64,000 bases of DNA from Curvibacter sp. GWA2_63_95 (GTDB lineage: Bacteria > Pseudomonadota > Gammaproteobacteria > Burkholderiales > Burkholderiaceae_C), in the NCBI GenBank assembly GCA_001795455.1, contig MGPB01000034.1:166119-230118 (forward strand), given 5' to 3'. Of this stretch, positions 34,179-43,278 are shown one piece after another (within the stretch, counting starts at the first letter, position 1; each line of letters begins with the position of its first letter). The notes beneath the pieces were generated by a model. It searched no databases, had not been told where the DNA came from, and saw only the letters and a program-made list of their open reading frames with translations. The position numbers were made by a program, and so were the translations under genes.

Positions 34179-35376
34179 AGGCTTTCTCCTCCAAACGCTG
34201 GGCATGGCCCAGGGTCAGCCGCGCCAGCACCAGTGCCACGATGGCCGAGCCCGCGATGCCCGCCACCATGGGGCGTGCGCTGCCATCAACAAACAGACCG
34301 GTGAGCGCCATGACCACCGCACCGGTGACGAACTGCAGCGTTCCCATCAGGGCCGAGGCCGTGCCTGCAATGCTGCCATGCTCTTCCAGCGCCAGCACCG
34401 CGGTGGTCGGCACCACCAGGCCCAAAAAGCCGTAGCCCACAAACAGCACACCAATCATCACGTCCAGCCGGTCCACACCGGCCAGATTGATCGCCAGCAG
34501 CAGCGTCATCATGGCGGCATAACCCACCACCGCAAACTTGACCAGGCGCACCAAGCCAAACCGCGCGCTGAGCTTGCCGGTGAACTGCGAGATACCAATG
34601 AAGGACGCCGCGTTGGCAGCAAACGCAAGGCTGTATTGGCGAGGCGTCAGCCCGTAGTGATCGATCAGCACAAACGAGGAGTTGGCCAGGTAGGCAAAGA
34701 AGCTGGAGATACCAAAGGCGCCGATGAACACCAAACCGAGGAAATGCCGGTCACGCAGCAACACGCCGTATGCGGCAATGGCGCTGCCCACGCTGCTGTT
34801 GACGCGGTCTTGGGCGGTACGGGTTTCGGGCAGGCTGGTGGCCAGCAACACAATGCCCAGCAACGCAGCCACCATCACCGCCCAGAACACGCTGCGCCAG
34901 CCCACAGTCTCGATCAACACACTGCCCGCCAGCGGCGCCAGAATGGGCGACACGCTGAACACCAGCATCAACAGCGACATCAGGCGCGCGGCGTCGTGGC
35001 CGGTGTGCAGGTCGCGCACCACGGCACGTGGCACCACCATGCCAGCGCAAGCGCCCAGGCCCTGGATAAAACGCAGCACCACCAAGGTTTCAATGTCCGG
35101 TGCCAGGGCGCAGCCCACGCTGGCCACGGCAAACAACACCAGACCAAAGTACAGCGGGGGTTTGCGTCCCACCATGTCCGACACGGGCCCGTAGATGATT
35201 TGGCCGATACCCAGGGCGATGAAGAAGGCCATCAAACTGGCCTGCACGGCCCCCATGGAGGCCCCCAGGTTCTGCCCGATGGAGGGCAGGGCGGGAAGGT
35301 ACATGTCGATGGCAAACGGGCCAATCGCCGACAGCAGACCGAGCACCAGTGCGGTGCCAAAAAACGAAGATTTCAT
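34171..35376 (-). CDS. Bcr/CflA family multidrug efflux MFS transporter
   Basis: This is a 401-residue, 12-helix transporter. It has IGPFAIDMYLPALPSIGQNLG in helix 1 (DMYLPA is the family mark), YGPVSDMVGRKPP as motif A and PRAVVRDLHTG in the middle of the first half, all typical of Bcr/CflA drug:proton antiporters. The start at 35376 has no strong ribosome site. The esterase gene overlaps its 3' end, and a rubredoxin reductase is divergent. Confidence 0.92.
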   Translation of the reverse strand: MKSSFFGTALVLGLLSAIGPFAIDMYLPALPSIGQNLGASMGAVQASLMAFFIALGIGQIIYGPVSDMVGRKPPLYFGLVLFAVASVGCALAPDIETLVVLRFIQGLGACAGMVVPRAVVRDLHTGHDAARLMSLLMLVFSVSPILAPLAGSVLIETVGWRSVFWAVMVAALLGIVLLATSLPETRTAQDRVNSSVGSAIAAYGVLLRDRHFLGLVFIGAFGISSFFAYLANSSFVLIDHYGLTPRQYSLAFAANAASFIGISQFTGKLSARFGLVRLVKFAVVGYAAMMTLLLAINLAGVDRLDVMIGVLFVGYGFLGLVVPTTAVLALEEHGSIAGTASALMGTLQFVTGAVVMALTGLFVDGSARPMVAGIAGSAIVALVLARLTLGHAQRLEEKAYV

Positions 35377-35509
35377 GGCTTGGAGAATACCCTTCACCCC
35401 CCAACCTGTGGGGGCATAGGGATACTTTGACGTTCGCACAAAAGCGGCCGCCAGGCGCCCCGTCGGCTTGGGCTCTAATACGGCGTTGAGTCCCTCACTG
35501 CAAAGCCCC

Positions 35510-36709
35510 ATGACTGATACATCCCCTTCGACCGCCCCTCTTCTCATCATTGGGGCAGGTCTCGCCGGTTGGACCACCGCCCGCGAATTCCGCAAGCTGG
35601 ACACCACCACCCCGGTAGTGCTGGCGACCGCCGACAGTGGCGACTTTTACGCCAAACCCACCCTGTCCAACGCCTACGCCCAGAAGCGCACGCCCGCCCA
35701 GCTGGTGAGCACGCCTGCAGCCAAGATGGCGGAGACCCTGAACGTCACCTTGCTGGCCCACCACCGGGTGCAATCGCTGGACACGGCGGCGCGCAGCGTG
35801 GTCGTGTCCCATGAAGGCCAAAGCCAGACACTGCACTACAGCCGACTGGTGCTGGCCACGGGCGCCCAGCCCATCCGCATCCCGATGGGCGGCAATGCAG
35901 CAAGCCAGGTGAAGTCCATCAACACCCTGGACGACTTTGCGGTCTTCCACCAAGCACTGGGACTGGACCCCGGCGCGACCGGAGTGGCCTCCGGCAAAAC
36001 CGTCGTCATCATGGGTGCGGGCCTGATTGGCTGCGAGTTTGCCAACGACCTGTTGCTCGCCGGCGCCACGGTGCATGTGGTGGACCCATCCCCCCGCCCC
36101 TTGGCCCTGTTGCTGCCTGCTGAAGCCGGCGAGCAACTGCAGGCCGCCCTGCTGGCGCGCGGTGTGGTGTGGCATCTGGGGACCACTGTGACCCACCTGG
36201 ACCAGCAACAAGGCGGGCTGCAGGTGCAGTTGGCCGATGGCAGCACGGTAGGCGCCGACATGGTGCTCAGCGCTGTGGGCCTGCGTGCCGACACCACGCT
36301 GGCCGCCGCCGCGGGCCTGGCCTGCGAACGTGGCATTGTGGTGAACGACCTGCTGCAAACCTCGGCCGCCGGTATTTATGCGCTGGGCGATTGCGCGCAA
36401 TACGCCTCGGCCGGGCAGCGCACCTTGCCCTACGTGATGCCCATCATGAACGCCGCCCGAGCCCTGGCCGCCACACTGGCCGGCACGGCCACACCCCTGG
36501 TGTTTCCGCTCATGCCCGTGAGCATCAAAACCCCGGCTTTGCCTACGGTGGTGGCCGCACCACACCCCGACCAGCCAGGCACATGGAAAGCCGGGGATGG
36601 CGAGGGCTTTTGGCAGTTCGTGGATGCCGACGGCGTGCAGCGCGGTTTTGTATTGACGGGCGCAAGCACGGCCCGCCGCATGGAACAAAGCAAGGCCACA
36701 CAAGCCTGA
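35510..36709 (+). CDS. Rubredoxin:NAD+ reductase-type FAD oxidoreductase
   Basis: This 399-residue protein has two Rossmann folds: FAD-binding IIGAGLAGWTTAREFRKLD at the N-terminus and NAD-binding VVIMGAGLIGCEFANDLLLAG about residue 165. IYALGDCAQY is the second FAD contact. The short C-terminal domain fits rubredoxin reductases (AlkT/RubB group), which pass NADH electrons to rubredoxin. No rubredoxin gene is in the window. maeB follows 136 bases later. Confidence 0.87.
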   Translation: MTDTSPSTAPLLIIGAGLAGWTTAREFRKLDTTTPVVLATADSGDFYAKPTLSNAYAQKRTPAQLVSTPAAKMAETLNVTLLAHHRVQSLDTAARSVVVSHEGQSQTLHYSRLVLATGAQPIRIPMGGNAASQVKSINTLDDFAVFHQALGLDPGATGVASGKTVVIMGAGLIGCEFANDLLLAGATVHVVDPSPRPLALLLPAEAGEQLQAALLARGVVWHLGTTVTHLDQQQGGLQVQLADGSTVGADMVLSAVGLRADTTLAAAAGLACERGIVVNDLLQTSAAGIYALGDCAQYASAGQRTLPYVMPIMNAARALAATLAGTATPLVFPLMPVSIKTPALPTVVAAPHPDQPGTWKAGDGEGFWQFVDADGVQRGFVLTGASTARRMEQSKATQA

Positions 36710-36720
36710 ATAACCCCATT

Positions 36721-36736
36721 CTTTATGCGCATAAAG
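36721..36736. promoter_or_regulatory. 16-bp perfect palindrome upstream of maeB
   Basis: CTTTATGCGCATAAAG is self-complementary without a loop and begins 11 bases after the rubredoxin reductase stop. A -10-like TACAAT follows at 36775-36780, about 66 bases before the maeB start. It could be the operator of a dimeric repressor of maeB. Confidence 0.45.
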
Positions 36737-36845
36737 TTTCATGCTTCTGCGACAAGGGATTAGGTAGCCAGGTCTACAATCCACAACCCATGACCGCACT
36801 GAGGGGCATGCAACTGTGCAAGGCCCCTCGTCCAGAGGACCTTCA

Positions 36846-39206
36846 ATGCCCCAGCCACCCGCCGCTCTTGTTCCCCACCCGCCAGTGTCCAACTCGGTCG
36901 AAAAAAAGGCCCAGTTGCGCCAGGCCGCGCTGGAGTACCACGAGTTCCCCACCCCCGGGAAAGTTGCCATCTGTGCGACCAAGCAGTTGATCAACCAGCA
37001 TGACCTGGCCCTGGCTTACTCGCCCGGCGTGGCTGCGCCCTGCGAAGAAATTGTCAAAGACCCCAACAACGCCTTCAAGTACACCAGCCGGGGCAACCTG
37101 GTGGCCGTCATTACCAACGGCACTGCCGTATTGGGCCTGGGCGACATCGGTCCGCTGGCCTCCAAGCCGGTGATGGAAGGCAAGGGGGTTCTGTTCAAGA
37201 AGTTCGCCGGCATTGATGTGTTCGATATCGAAATCGATGAGAAGCACGACCTGGACAAACTGGTCGACATCATTGCCTCGCTGGAGCCCACCTTCGGCGG
37301 CATCAACCTCGAAGACATCAAGGCACCCGACTGCTTCTACGTGGAGCGCAAGCTGCGTGAGCGCATGAAGATTCCGGTGTTTCACGACGACCAGCATGGC
37401 ACTGCCATCTGTGTGGGCGCGGCCATCCTGAACGGCCTGAAGGTCGCCGGCAAAGACCCCAAACACGTGAAGCTGGTGACCTCGGGCGCCGGTGCTGCCG
37501 CGCTGGCCTGCCTGGGCCTGCTGGTAAAGCTGGGGATTCCACGCGAGAACATCTATGTCACAGACTTGGCCGGTGTGGTCTACGAGGGCCGCACTGAACT
37601 GATGGACGAGGACAAGATCCAGTTCGCCCAAAAGACCGATGCGCGCACGCTGCGCGAAGTGATAGTGGGCGCAGACATCTTCCTGGGCCTCTCCGCAGGT
37701 GGCGTTCTCAAACCTGACATGGTCAAGTCCATGGCAGACAAGCCCTTGATCTTCGCCTTGGCCAACCCCACGCCGGAAATTTTGCCGGAAGAGGTCAAGG
37801 CCGTTCGCGACGACGCCATCATGGCCACCGGCCGCACCGACTACCCGAACCAGGTCAACAACGTCCTGTGCTTTCCTTACATTTTCCGTGGTGCGCTGGA
37901 TGCAGGGGCCTCCACCATCACCCTGGAAATGGAAATTGCCGCGGTGCACGCCATTGCGGAATTGGCGCAGGCCGAGCAGAGCGAAGTGGTGGCAGCCGCC
38001 TATGTGGGCGAACAACTGGCGTTCGGCCCCGAATACCTGATCCCCAAGCCGTTTGACCCGCGCCTGATGATGAAGATCGCCCCAGCCGTCGCACAAGCGG
38101 CAGCGGACAGTGGCGTGGCGCTGCGCCCCATCACCGACATGGACGCCTACTGCGAGCGACTGCAGAGTTTTGTCTATGCCTCTGGCACCACGATGAAACC
38201 CATCTTCAACGCCGCCAAGAAGGCCCTGCGCAAACGCGTGGCCTACGCAGAAGGCGAAGATGAACGCGTCCTGCGCGCTGCCCAAATTGTGGTCGACGAG
38301 CGCTTGGCGCTGCCCACACTGATCGGTCGGCCTGCGGTGATTGCCGAACGTGTGGAGAAGTTTGGCCTGCGCCTCAAGGAAGGCGTGGACTACAACGTGG
38401 TCAACGTCGAGCAAGACCACCGCTACCGCGACTTCTGGCAAACCTACCACCAGATGACCGAGCGCAAAGGCGTGACGGTGCAGATGGCCAAGATCGAAAT
38501 GCGCCGCCGCCTGACCCTGATCGGCTCCATGCTGTTGCACAAGGGCGATGTGGATGGCCTGATTTGCGGCACATGGGGTACCACCGCGACCCATTTGCAC
38601 TACATCGACCAGGTCATCGGCAGACGCCATGGCGGCAGCCCCAGCACACCGCAAGACGTGCAGATCTATGCCTGCATGAACGGTCTGATGCTGCCCAACC
38701 GTCAGGTATTCCTGGTCGACACCCACGTCAACTACGACCCGACGGCCGAGCAACTGTGCGAAATCACGGTCATGGCCGCCGAAGAGATGATGCGCTTCGG
38801 CTTCAAGCCCAAGGCCGCCCTGCTCAGCCACTCCAATTTCGGCAGCAGCAACGAGCCCAGCGCGATCAAAATGCGCCGAACCCTGGAGCTTCTGCGCGAG
38901 CAAGCTCCGTGGCTGGAAGTGGATGGCGAAATGCACGGCGACGTGGCACTGGATGGTGCCGCCCGCAAAGCGCTCATGCCCAATAGCACCCTGCAAGGTG
39001 ATGCCAATCTGCTGGTGCTGCCCAACATCGACGCAGCGAACATTGCTTACAACCTGCTCAAAACGGCTGCAGGTGGCAACATTGCCATTGGCCCCGTGTT
39101 GCTGGGCGCCGCCAAGCCGGTGCATGTGCTGACCGCCAGCACCACCGTGCGCCGCATTGTGAATATGACGGCCTTGACGGTGGCGGACGCCAACGCGACC
39201 CGATAG
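36846..39206 (+). CDS. maeB: NADP-dependent malic enzyme (MaeB, with C-terminal phosphotransacetylase-like domain)
   Basis: This 786-residue protein converts malate to pyruvate, CO2 and NADPH. The N-terminal malic domain holds [13 protein letters not shown] and DIKAPDCF; the NAD(P)-binding fold has [17 protein letters not shown]. From about residue 450 a phosphotransacetylase-like domain follows ([14 protein letters not shown], then [17 protein letters not shown] end), a regulatory appendage in this family. The start at 36846 is preferred over one ten codons upstream. It is a single gene, closed by a strong terminator. Confidence 0.95.
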   Translation: MPQPPAALVPHPPVSNSVEKKAQLRQAALEYHEFPTPGKVAICATKQLINQHDLALAYSPGVAAPCEEIVKDPNNAFKYTSRGNLVAVITNGTAVLGLGDIGPLASKPVMEGKGVLFKKFAGIDVFDIEIDEKHDLDKLVDIIASLEPTFGGINLEDIKAPDCFYVERKLRERMKIPVFHDDQHGTAICVGAAILNGLKVAGKDPKHVKLVTSGAGAAALACLGLLVKLGIPRENIYVTDLAGVVYEGRTELMDEDKIQFAQKTDARTLREVIVGADIFLGLSAGGVLKPDMVKSMADKPLIFALANPTPEILPEEVKAVRDDAIMATGRTDYPNQVNNVLCFPYIFRGALDAGASTITLEMEIAAVHAIAELAQAEQSEVVAAAYVGEQLAFGPEYLIPKPFDPRLMMKIAPAVAQAAADSGVALRPITDMDAYCERLQSFVYASGTTMKPIFNAAKKALRKRVAYAEGEDERVLRAAQIVVDERLALPTLIGRPAVIAERVEKFGLRLKEGVDYNVVNVEQDHRYRDFWQTYHQMTERKGVTVQMAKIEMRRRLTLIGSMLLHKGDVDGLICGTWGTTATHLHYIDQVIGRRHGGSPSTPQDVQIYACMNGLMLPNRQVFLVDTHVNYDPTAEQLCEITVMAAEEMMRFGFKPKAALLSHSNFGSSNEPSAIKMRRTLELLREQAPWLEVDGEMHGDVALDGAARKALMPNSTLQGDANLLVLPNIDAANIAYNLLKTAAGGNIAIGPVLLGAAKPVHVLTASTTVRRIVNMTALTVADANATR

Positions 39207-39250
39207 ACATTGCCCTAACAGTTAGTACACACTTTAGTCTGTAAAAACCC

Positions 39251-39291
39251 GCAAGGCCTTGCTCATTTCTTGAGCAAGGCCTTGCTTTTTT
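39251..39291 (+). terminator. Intrinsic terminator after maeB
   Basis: The 15-bp perfect stem GCAAGGCCTTGCTCA (39251-39265) and TGAGCAAGGCCTTGC (39271-39285) has a 5-base loop and a run of six T. Confidence 0.95.
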
Positions 39292-39360
39292 GTGCCGGAT
39301 ACGCGACACTACGCGCTTGCTTTTTCGGGTTTACCCGCAGTAAACACACAAGGATTCAGG

Positions 39361-39750
39361 GTGCGCAAGGGTGATTCCAAGTTAGTACTCACTGGCTTGT
39401 TCTTGAGCCTGGCACTGGTTGCCGGCTCCCTCTTTGCCAAAGATGCGCGGTCTTTGCCGCCCGGTACCGAAGTTGCACTGGGTAGTCTGCCAGTCCAGGC
39501 CCAAACCACTTACGCGCTGGTCCGGCAAGGCGGCCCCTTCCCCTACGCCAAAGATGGCGTGGTCTTCGGTAACCGAGAGCGTCTGCTGCCCCTGAATACC
39601 CGTGGGTATTACCGCGAGTACACCGTCAAAACCCCGGGTGCATCGACCCGTGGCGCACGCCGGTTGGTATGCGGTGGCCCGGCCACCGTGCCAGATGCCT
39701 GTTATTACACGGCCGATCACTATGCGAGTTTTCGCAAGATCGTGCCTTGA
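39361..39750 (+). CDS. Secreted guanyl-specific ribonuclease (RNase Sa / N1-T1 family)
   Basis: This is a 129-residue protein with a GTG start. A signal peptide (about residues 5-25, ending LFAKDA) precedes a catalytic domain that aligns closely with RNase Sa: ALVRQGGPFPYAKDGVVFGNRE, YYREYTV (catalytic Glu), GARRLVCGG (Arg) and YYTADHYASF (His). All three catalytic residues are present, so it should be an active exported RNase. A barstar-like gene follows 34 bases later, as is usual for barnase-type systems in Burkholderiales. Confidence 0.87.
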   Translation: MRKGDSKLVLTGLFLSLALVAGSLFAKDARSLPPGTEVALGSLPVQAQTTYALVRQGGPFPYAKDGVVFGNRERLLPLNTRGYYREYTVKTPGASTRGARRLVCGGPATVPDACYYTADHYASFRKIVP

Positions 39751-39784
39751 TTTGAATTTTGTACTTTGAGAAAGAGAATCGGGG

Positions 39785-40066
39785 ATGGATATGCCACTTC
39801 GAACTGTCAGAACGAACATCGTTCAATCGATCCGCGCCTTCCGGGTGTCGGTCAGCAAAAACTTCGACGCCTTGTACGACAGCATGACCGACCCGGTGCA
39901 CAAATCGGGCCCACAGCCCGGCTTTATTGCCGTGCTGGAGCACATCCCTGCGAACGTGAAGTTCGACAAGGAAGCGCGTGAACAGCTGTTGGACATCTTC
40001 CGCGACACCGCCGATTACTGGGGAGACCGGAAGATTCCATTCCGATGCTTCTATTCTTTTCTGTAG
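39785..40066 (+). CDS. Barstar family RNase inhibitor, apparently lacking its N-terminal fold elements
   Basis: This is a 93-residue cytoplasmic protein. KNFDALYDSMTD matches the barstar inhibitory helix (NLDALWDCL in Bacillus barstar, with the key Asp kept). EHIPANVKFDKEAREQLLDIFRDTADYW and PFRCFYSFL match the rest of the fold. The first 20 residues, TVRTNIVQSIRAFR, are the N-terminal extension I recall from Burkholderiales members. The barstar first strand, first helix and the loop with Tyr29 appear absent, as if about 40-50 codons were deleted in frame around 39845. It may be a decayed inhibitor. ATG at 39791 is an alternative start. Confidence 0.7.
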   Translation: MDMPLRTVRTNIVQSIRAFRVSVSKNFDALYDSMTDPVHKSGPQPGFIAVLEHIPANVKFDKEAREQLLDIFRDTADYWGDRKIPFRCFYSFL

Positions 40067-40263
40067 CCCGTTCTGCACACACCAGCCAAGCAGAACGGGC
40101 GAACGAGGCAAGTAATGAAGCCGCACCTACCGAGGTGGTGGGCGTGGAGTTGGGCACCGAAGCCGGAGAGAAAATGCCGACCGACAAGTTGTTGGACGTT
40201 TCTCCCTTGGCACTGCGCATGAGCAGCCCCTTCAACGCAGGGTACTGGCTGGCCGCAGCCTGA
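40045..40263 (+). CDS. Possible small protein overlapping the barstar gene
   Basis: An open frame of 72 codons starts inside the last barstar codons and ends with SPFNAGYWLAAA. Codon use after about 40100 looks coding (mostly G/C third positions), while the first part overlaps barstar and a hairpin. No family is recognised. It is listed because it fills the otherwise empty stretch before the histidine kinase. Confidence 0.3.
   Translation: MLLFFSVARSAHTSQAERANEASNEAAPTEVVGVELGTEAGEKMPTDKLLDVSPLALRMSSPFNAGYWLAAA
40066..40100 (+). other. Hairpin directly after the barstar stop codon
   Basis: GCCCGTTCTG (40066-40075) and CAGAACGGGC (40091-40100) form a perfect 10-bp stem with a 15-base loop. 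There is no T-run, so it may be an mRNA-stabilising 3' structure and not a terminator. Confidence 0.55.
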
Positions 40264-40278
40264 GCGACTGACGCCCCA

Positions 40279-40335
40279 CGCGGAACCCATTGGTTCCGCG
40301 GCAAAGCCTGTCCCCGCGACAGGCTTTTGCGTTTT
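40279..40335 (+). terminator. Tandem hairpins / intrinsic terminator before the histidine kinase
   Basis: The first hairpin is CGCGGAACC (40279-40287) with GGTTCCGCG (40292-40300). The second is AAAGCCTGTC (40303-40312) with GACAGGCTTT (40318-40327), followed by a T-rich tail TTGCGTTTTT. The second hairpin is the likely terminator of the RNase-barstar transcript. The rest of 40101-40278 shows nothing beyond the doubtful small frame. Confidence 0.75.
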
Positions 40336-40378
40336 TCAGCGCTGTACTATTGCACCAAACACATAGACACTCGTTGGC

Positions 40379-42451
40379 ATGGGCATCCTGGCAAGGCTTA
40401 TCCCCAAGGCGTTGAAGCGCCGGATTCTGAACGCGCTCTCGGATGGAGAGGACATGTTCTCGCGGATCTTCAATACCAGTGCTGACTGGATTGTGATCAC
40501 CCGCCTGAGTGACAGCACGATTGCCAGGGCCAACTCCGGTTTCGAGGCCATCAGCGGCTACCGCCAGGAAGAGGTCTTGGGACGGCGCATGCTGGACTTC
40601 AATGTCTGGGCCCATCCCGAGCAGCGCACCGCACTGGTTGCAGACATGATGCGGGAAGGCTCGGTCCGCAACCGCATGGTCACGCTGCGCCGACGCGATG
40701 GGGCCCTGCGCGACTGCGTGGTCAATTGCACCCTGATCGCCTTGGACGGCCCGGAACACTCGCACGCCGTCTGGATTGCCCGCGATGTGACCGAACACAA
40801 CATCGTGCATGAACAGTTCAAGGCGGCGTTCCAGCTCACGCCGGATTTCATGTCCATCTCGCGCGTCACCGATGGACGGTATGTCGAGGTGAATGCCGCC
40901 TTCGAACGCATCACCGGCATTGCCCGGGCAGACGCGTTGGGCAAGACATCCACCGAACTGCGCATCTGGGCTGAACCGGACAAGCGCCCCAGCCTGATCC
41001 AGCTGCTGGAAACGGAAGGTGCGGTGTACGACTTTCCGATGGCCTTGAATGCCAAGGGCCAGGTCCGCGAAGCCCTGCTCAATGCGGTGGCGTTTGAATC
41101 CCGGGGCGAGCACTACATCATTGCCCTCCTGCGCGACGTCACAGATGAGCGCAAGGCTGCTCGCGCCCTGCAAGAGAGCGAATCCCGCTTTGCACGCTTG
41201 TTCGACCAGTCGCCGCTGCCCATGTGTTATTCCAGCGACGAGAACCAATACCAGACCACGCAGTGGAATCTGGCATGGTTCGAGGCCTTCGGTTTTGACC
41301 CGGTGGAAGACCAGGGCAAATCGGGCCTGACGCTCAATGTATGGGTAAACCCGCAGGAGCGGGTACGGCTGCTGCGCCAGACGGCAGAAGGTACCGCCTT
41401 CACGGATGTCGAGGTGCAGATGCGCCGTCGCGACGGCGAGTTGCGCTGGATCTCACTGTCCACGCGTCTGTTTGACGAGTTGCGGCGCACCATGGTGCTG
41501 TTCACCTACTTTGATATCACCGAACGCAAACACGCCCAAGAGGGCATTCTGGAGCTCAATGCACAGTTGGAGGCTCGCGTAGCGCGGCGCACGGCGGAAC
41601 TGCAAGGGGCTAACGAAGAGTTGTCCCAGGCGTTATCCACTCTGCAAATCGCGCAGAACCAGCTGGTTCAAAGCGAGAAACTGGCAGCACTCGGTGCCTT
41701 GGTCGCCGGGGTGGCCCATGAGCTGAACACGCCGATTGGCAATGGCCTGACCGTGGCCAGCACACTGGAGCACCGCATTGAGAGCTTTCAAGGGCTGATG
41801 CACAGCGGTCTGCGCAAGTCGGACCTGCAAACGCTGCTGACCGACATGCAACTGGCCTCCGAGATTCTGGTGCGCAACCTGGGCCGTGCTGCCGCCCTGG
41901 TGGCCAGCTTCAAGCAAGTGGCGGTGGACCAGACCAGCTCCCAGCGGCGCAAGTTTGACCTCGGCGCCGTGGTCGCAGAAATTCTGGTGACGCTGAACCC
42001 GGCGCTGCGCAAAACCGCATGCAGTGTCCACACCCACATCGAGGAAGCCCTGGTCATGGACAGCTACCCCGGCCCGCTGGGGCAGGTGCTGACTAACCTG
42101 ATCAACAACGCGGTACTGCACGGCTTTGCACCCGGTGATGAGGGCAAGATTGAGGTACAGGCGTGGGCCCAGGATGGCAAGCAGGTGGTGATAGAGGTAC
42201 GCGACAGTGGCCGCGGCATCACACCCGAGAACCTGCACCGCGTATTCGACCCCTTCTTCACCACCCGGCTGGGCCAGGGCGGTTCAGGGCTGGGCCTGCA
42301 CATCGTGCACAACCTGGTGCACAGCGTGCTGGGGGGCCATATCGAGGTCCACAGCCGCCCCGGGGCCGGTGCCACGTTCAGCATCACCCTGCCAATCACC
42401 GCGCCCGAGCGTGTGGAAGGTGCCGCCAGTCTGCACCTCAGCGACGGCTGA
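40379..42451 (+). CDS. PAS-domain sensor histidine kinase (orphan)
   Basis: This 690-residue cytoplasmic kinase has no transmembrane helix. Three PAS domains occupy about 25-140, 145-260 and 265-385, followed by a coiled coil (about 385-425). The HisKA-like segment has the phospho-acceptor H447 in GVAHELNTPIGN, and the HATPase domain has NLINNAVLHG (N box), DSGRGI, FDPFFTT and GSGLGLHIV. The HELNTPIGN variant belongs to kinases with an extended H box. No response regulator is adjacent; rsmA is convergent downstream. Ligands may be haem, flavin or small molecules; none is diagnosable. Confidence 0.9.
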   Translation: MGILARLIPKALKRRILNALSDGEDMFSRIFNTSADWIVITRLSDSTIARANSGFEAISGYRQEEVLGRRMLDFNVWAHPEQRTALVADMMREGSVRNRMVTLRRRDGALRDCVVNCTLIALDGPEHSHAVWIARDVTEHNIVHEQFKAAFQLTPDFMSISRVTDGRYVEVNAAFERITGIARADALGKTSTELRIWAEPDKRPSLIQLLETEGAVYDFPMALNAKGQVREALLNAVAFESRGEHYIIALLRDVTDERKAARALQESESRFARLFDQSPLPMCYSSDENQYQTTQWNLAWFEAFGFDPVEDQGKSGLTLNVWVNPQERVRLLRQTAEGTAFTDVEVQMRRRDGELRWISLSTRLFDELRRTMVLFTYFDITERKHAQEGILELNAQLEARVARRTAELQGANEELSQALSTLQIAQNQLVQSEKLAALGALVAGVAHELNTPIGNGLTVASTLEHRIESFQGLMHSGLRKSDLQTLLTDMQLASEILVRNLGRAAALVASFKQVAVDQTSSQRRKFDLGAVVAEILVTLNPALRKTACSVHTHIEEALVMDSYPGPLGQVLTNLINNAVLHGFAPGDEGKIEVQAWAQDGKQVVIEVRDSGRGITPENLHRVFDPFFTTRLGQGGSGLGLHIVHNLVHSVLGGHIEVHSRPGAGATFSITLPITAPERVEGAASLHLSDG

Positions 42452-42465
42452 GGCACACCGCCCCT

Positions 42466-43278
42466 TCAGGCTGCGGGGTGCAACTGCTGAACCAGGTCCA
42501 GGTAATCCTGCACCGGCACTTCTTGGGCACGGCGCTGTACGTCGAAGGTACCGGCGAACCCTTTGTCCTCCAGCCAGCGGCCTAGGGTGTGGCGCAACAG
42601 TTTGCGGCGCTGGCTGAACGCCACCTGCACCATCTCGGAGAACAGGCGCTGGTCGATGGCTGGCGGCTGGGCCAGCGGCACCATGCGTACCACGGCGCTG
42701 TCCACGCGCGGCGGCGGGTCGAAGCTCTCCGGTGGCACAAACAGCACATCCTCCATGGCGTAGCGCCACTGCAGCATCACACTCAGGCGGCTGAAGTCGG
42801 AGGTATCGGGCTGCGCCACCATGCGGTCGATCACCTCTTTTTGCAGCATAAAGTGCTGGTCTTCGATGCAACCCACATGGTCCAGCAGGTGGAACAGGAT
42901 GGGGGTGGAAATGTTGTACGGCAGGTTGCCCACCACGCGCAGTTTGGGGCGCGGCACGGGCATCGTGCTTGCTATTGTTTTAATAGCTGCTGGCGCAGTA
43001 TCTATAAGGCTAAAGTCCACATTTAGCACATCAGACTCGATCACGGTCAGCTGCCCGTGGCTGCGCAGGCGCTTGGCCAGGTCGCGGTCCAGCTCGATCA
43101 CCGTGAGGTGGCCCAACCGCTCCACCAGCGGCTGCGTCAGCGCGGCCAGGCCGGGGCCAATTTCCACCATGGGGTCGCCCGGCTTGGGGTCAATGGCCCG
43201 CACGATGGCATCGATGATGCCGCCATCGGACAGGAAATGCTGGCCGAAGCGCTTGCGGGCAATGTGCGGCTGGGTCAT
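42466..43278 (-). CDS. rsmA: 16S rRNA (adenine1518/1519-N6) dimethyltransferase RsmA, with in-frame repeat
   Basis: This 270-residue KsgA-type enzyme dimethylates two adjacent adenines near the 3' end of 16S rRNA. It starts [10 protein letters not shown], has the AdoMet motif [13 protein letters not shown] and the catalytic [13 protein letters not shown] family A repeat (42971-43025) is inserted between the [11 protein letters not shown] strand and [12 protein letters not shown]. It adds about 15-18 residues just before the active-site motif, without a stop or frameshift. Its ATG overlaps the surA stop by 4 bases, in the conserved lptD-surA-rsmA order. Confidence 0.94.
   Translation of the reverse strand: MTQPHIARKRFGQHFLSDGGIIDAIVRAIDPKPGDPMVEIGPGLAALTQPLVERLGHLTVIELDRDLAKRLRSHGQLTVIESDVLNVDFSLIDTAPAAIKTIASTMPVPRPKLRVVGNLPYNISTPILFHLLDHVGCIEDQHFMLQKEVIDRMVAQPDTSDFSRLSVMLQWRYAMEDVLFVPPESFDPPPRVDSAVVRMVPLAQPPAIDQRLFSEMVQVAFSQRRKLLRHTLGRWLEDKGFAGTFDVQRRAQEVPVQDYLDLVQQLHPAA
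42971..43025 (+). repeat. Dispersed repeat, family A, copy inside rsmA
   Basis: GCTATTGTTTTAATAGC (42971-42987) is followed by TGCTGGCGCAGTATCTATAA and GGCTAAAGTCC, then ACATTTAG. The gene reads it antisense as [18 protein letters not shown]. It lies next to the essential NLPY motif. Confidence 0.82.

Noticed and set aside
36843..39125. 760-codon minus-strand frame
   Set aside because: It is antisense to maeB, whose protein is unmistakable; the antisense product is low-complexity.
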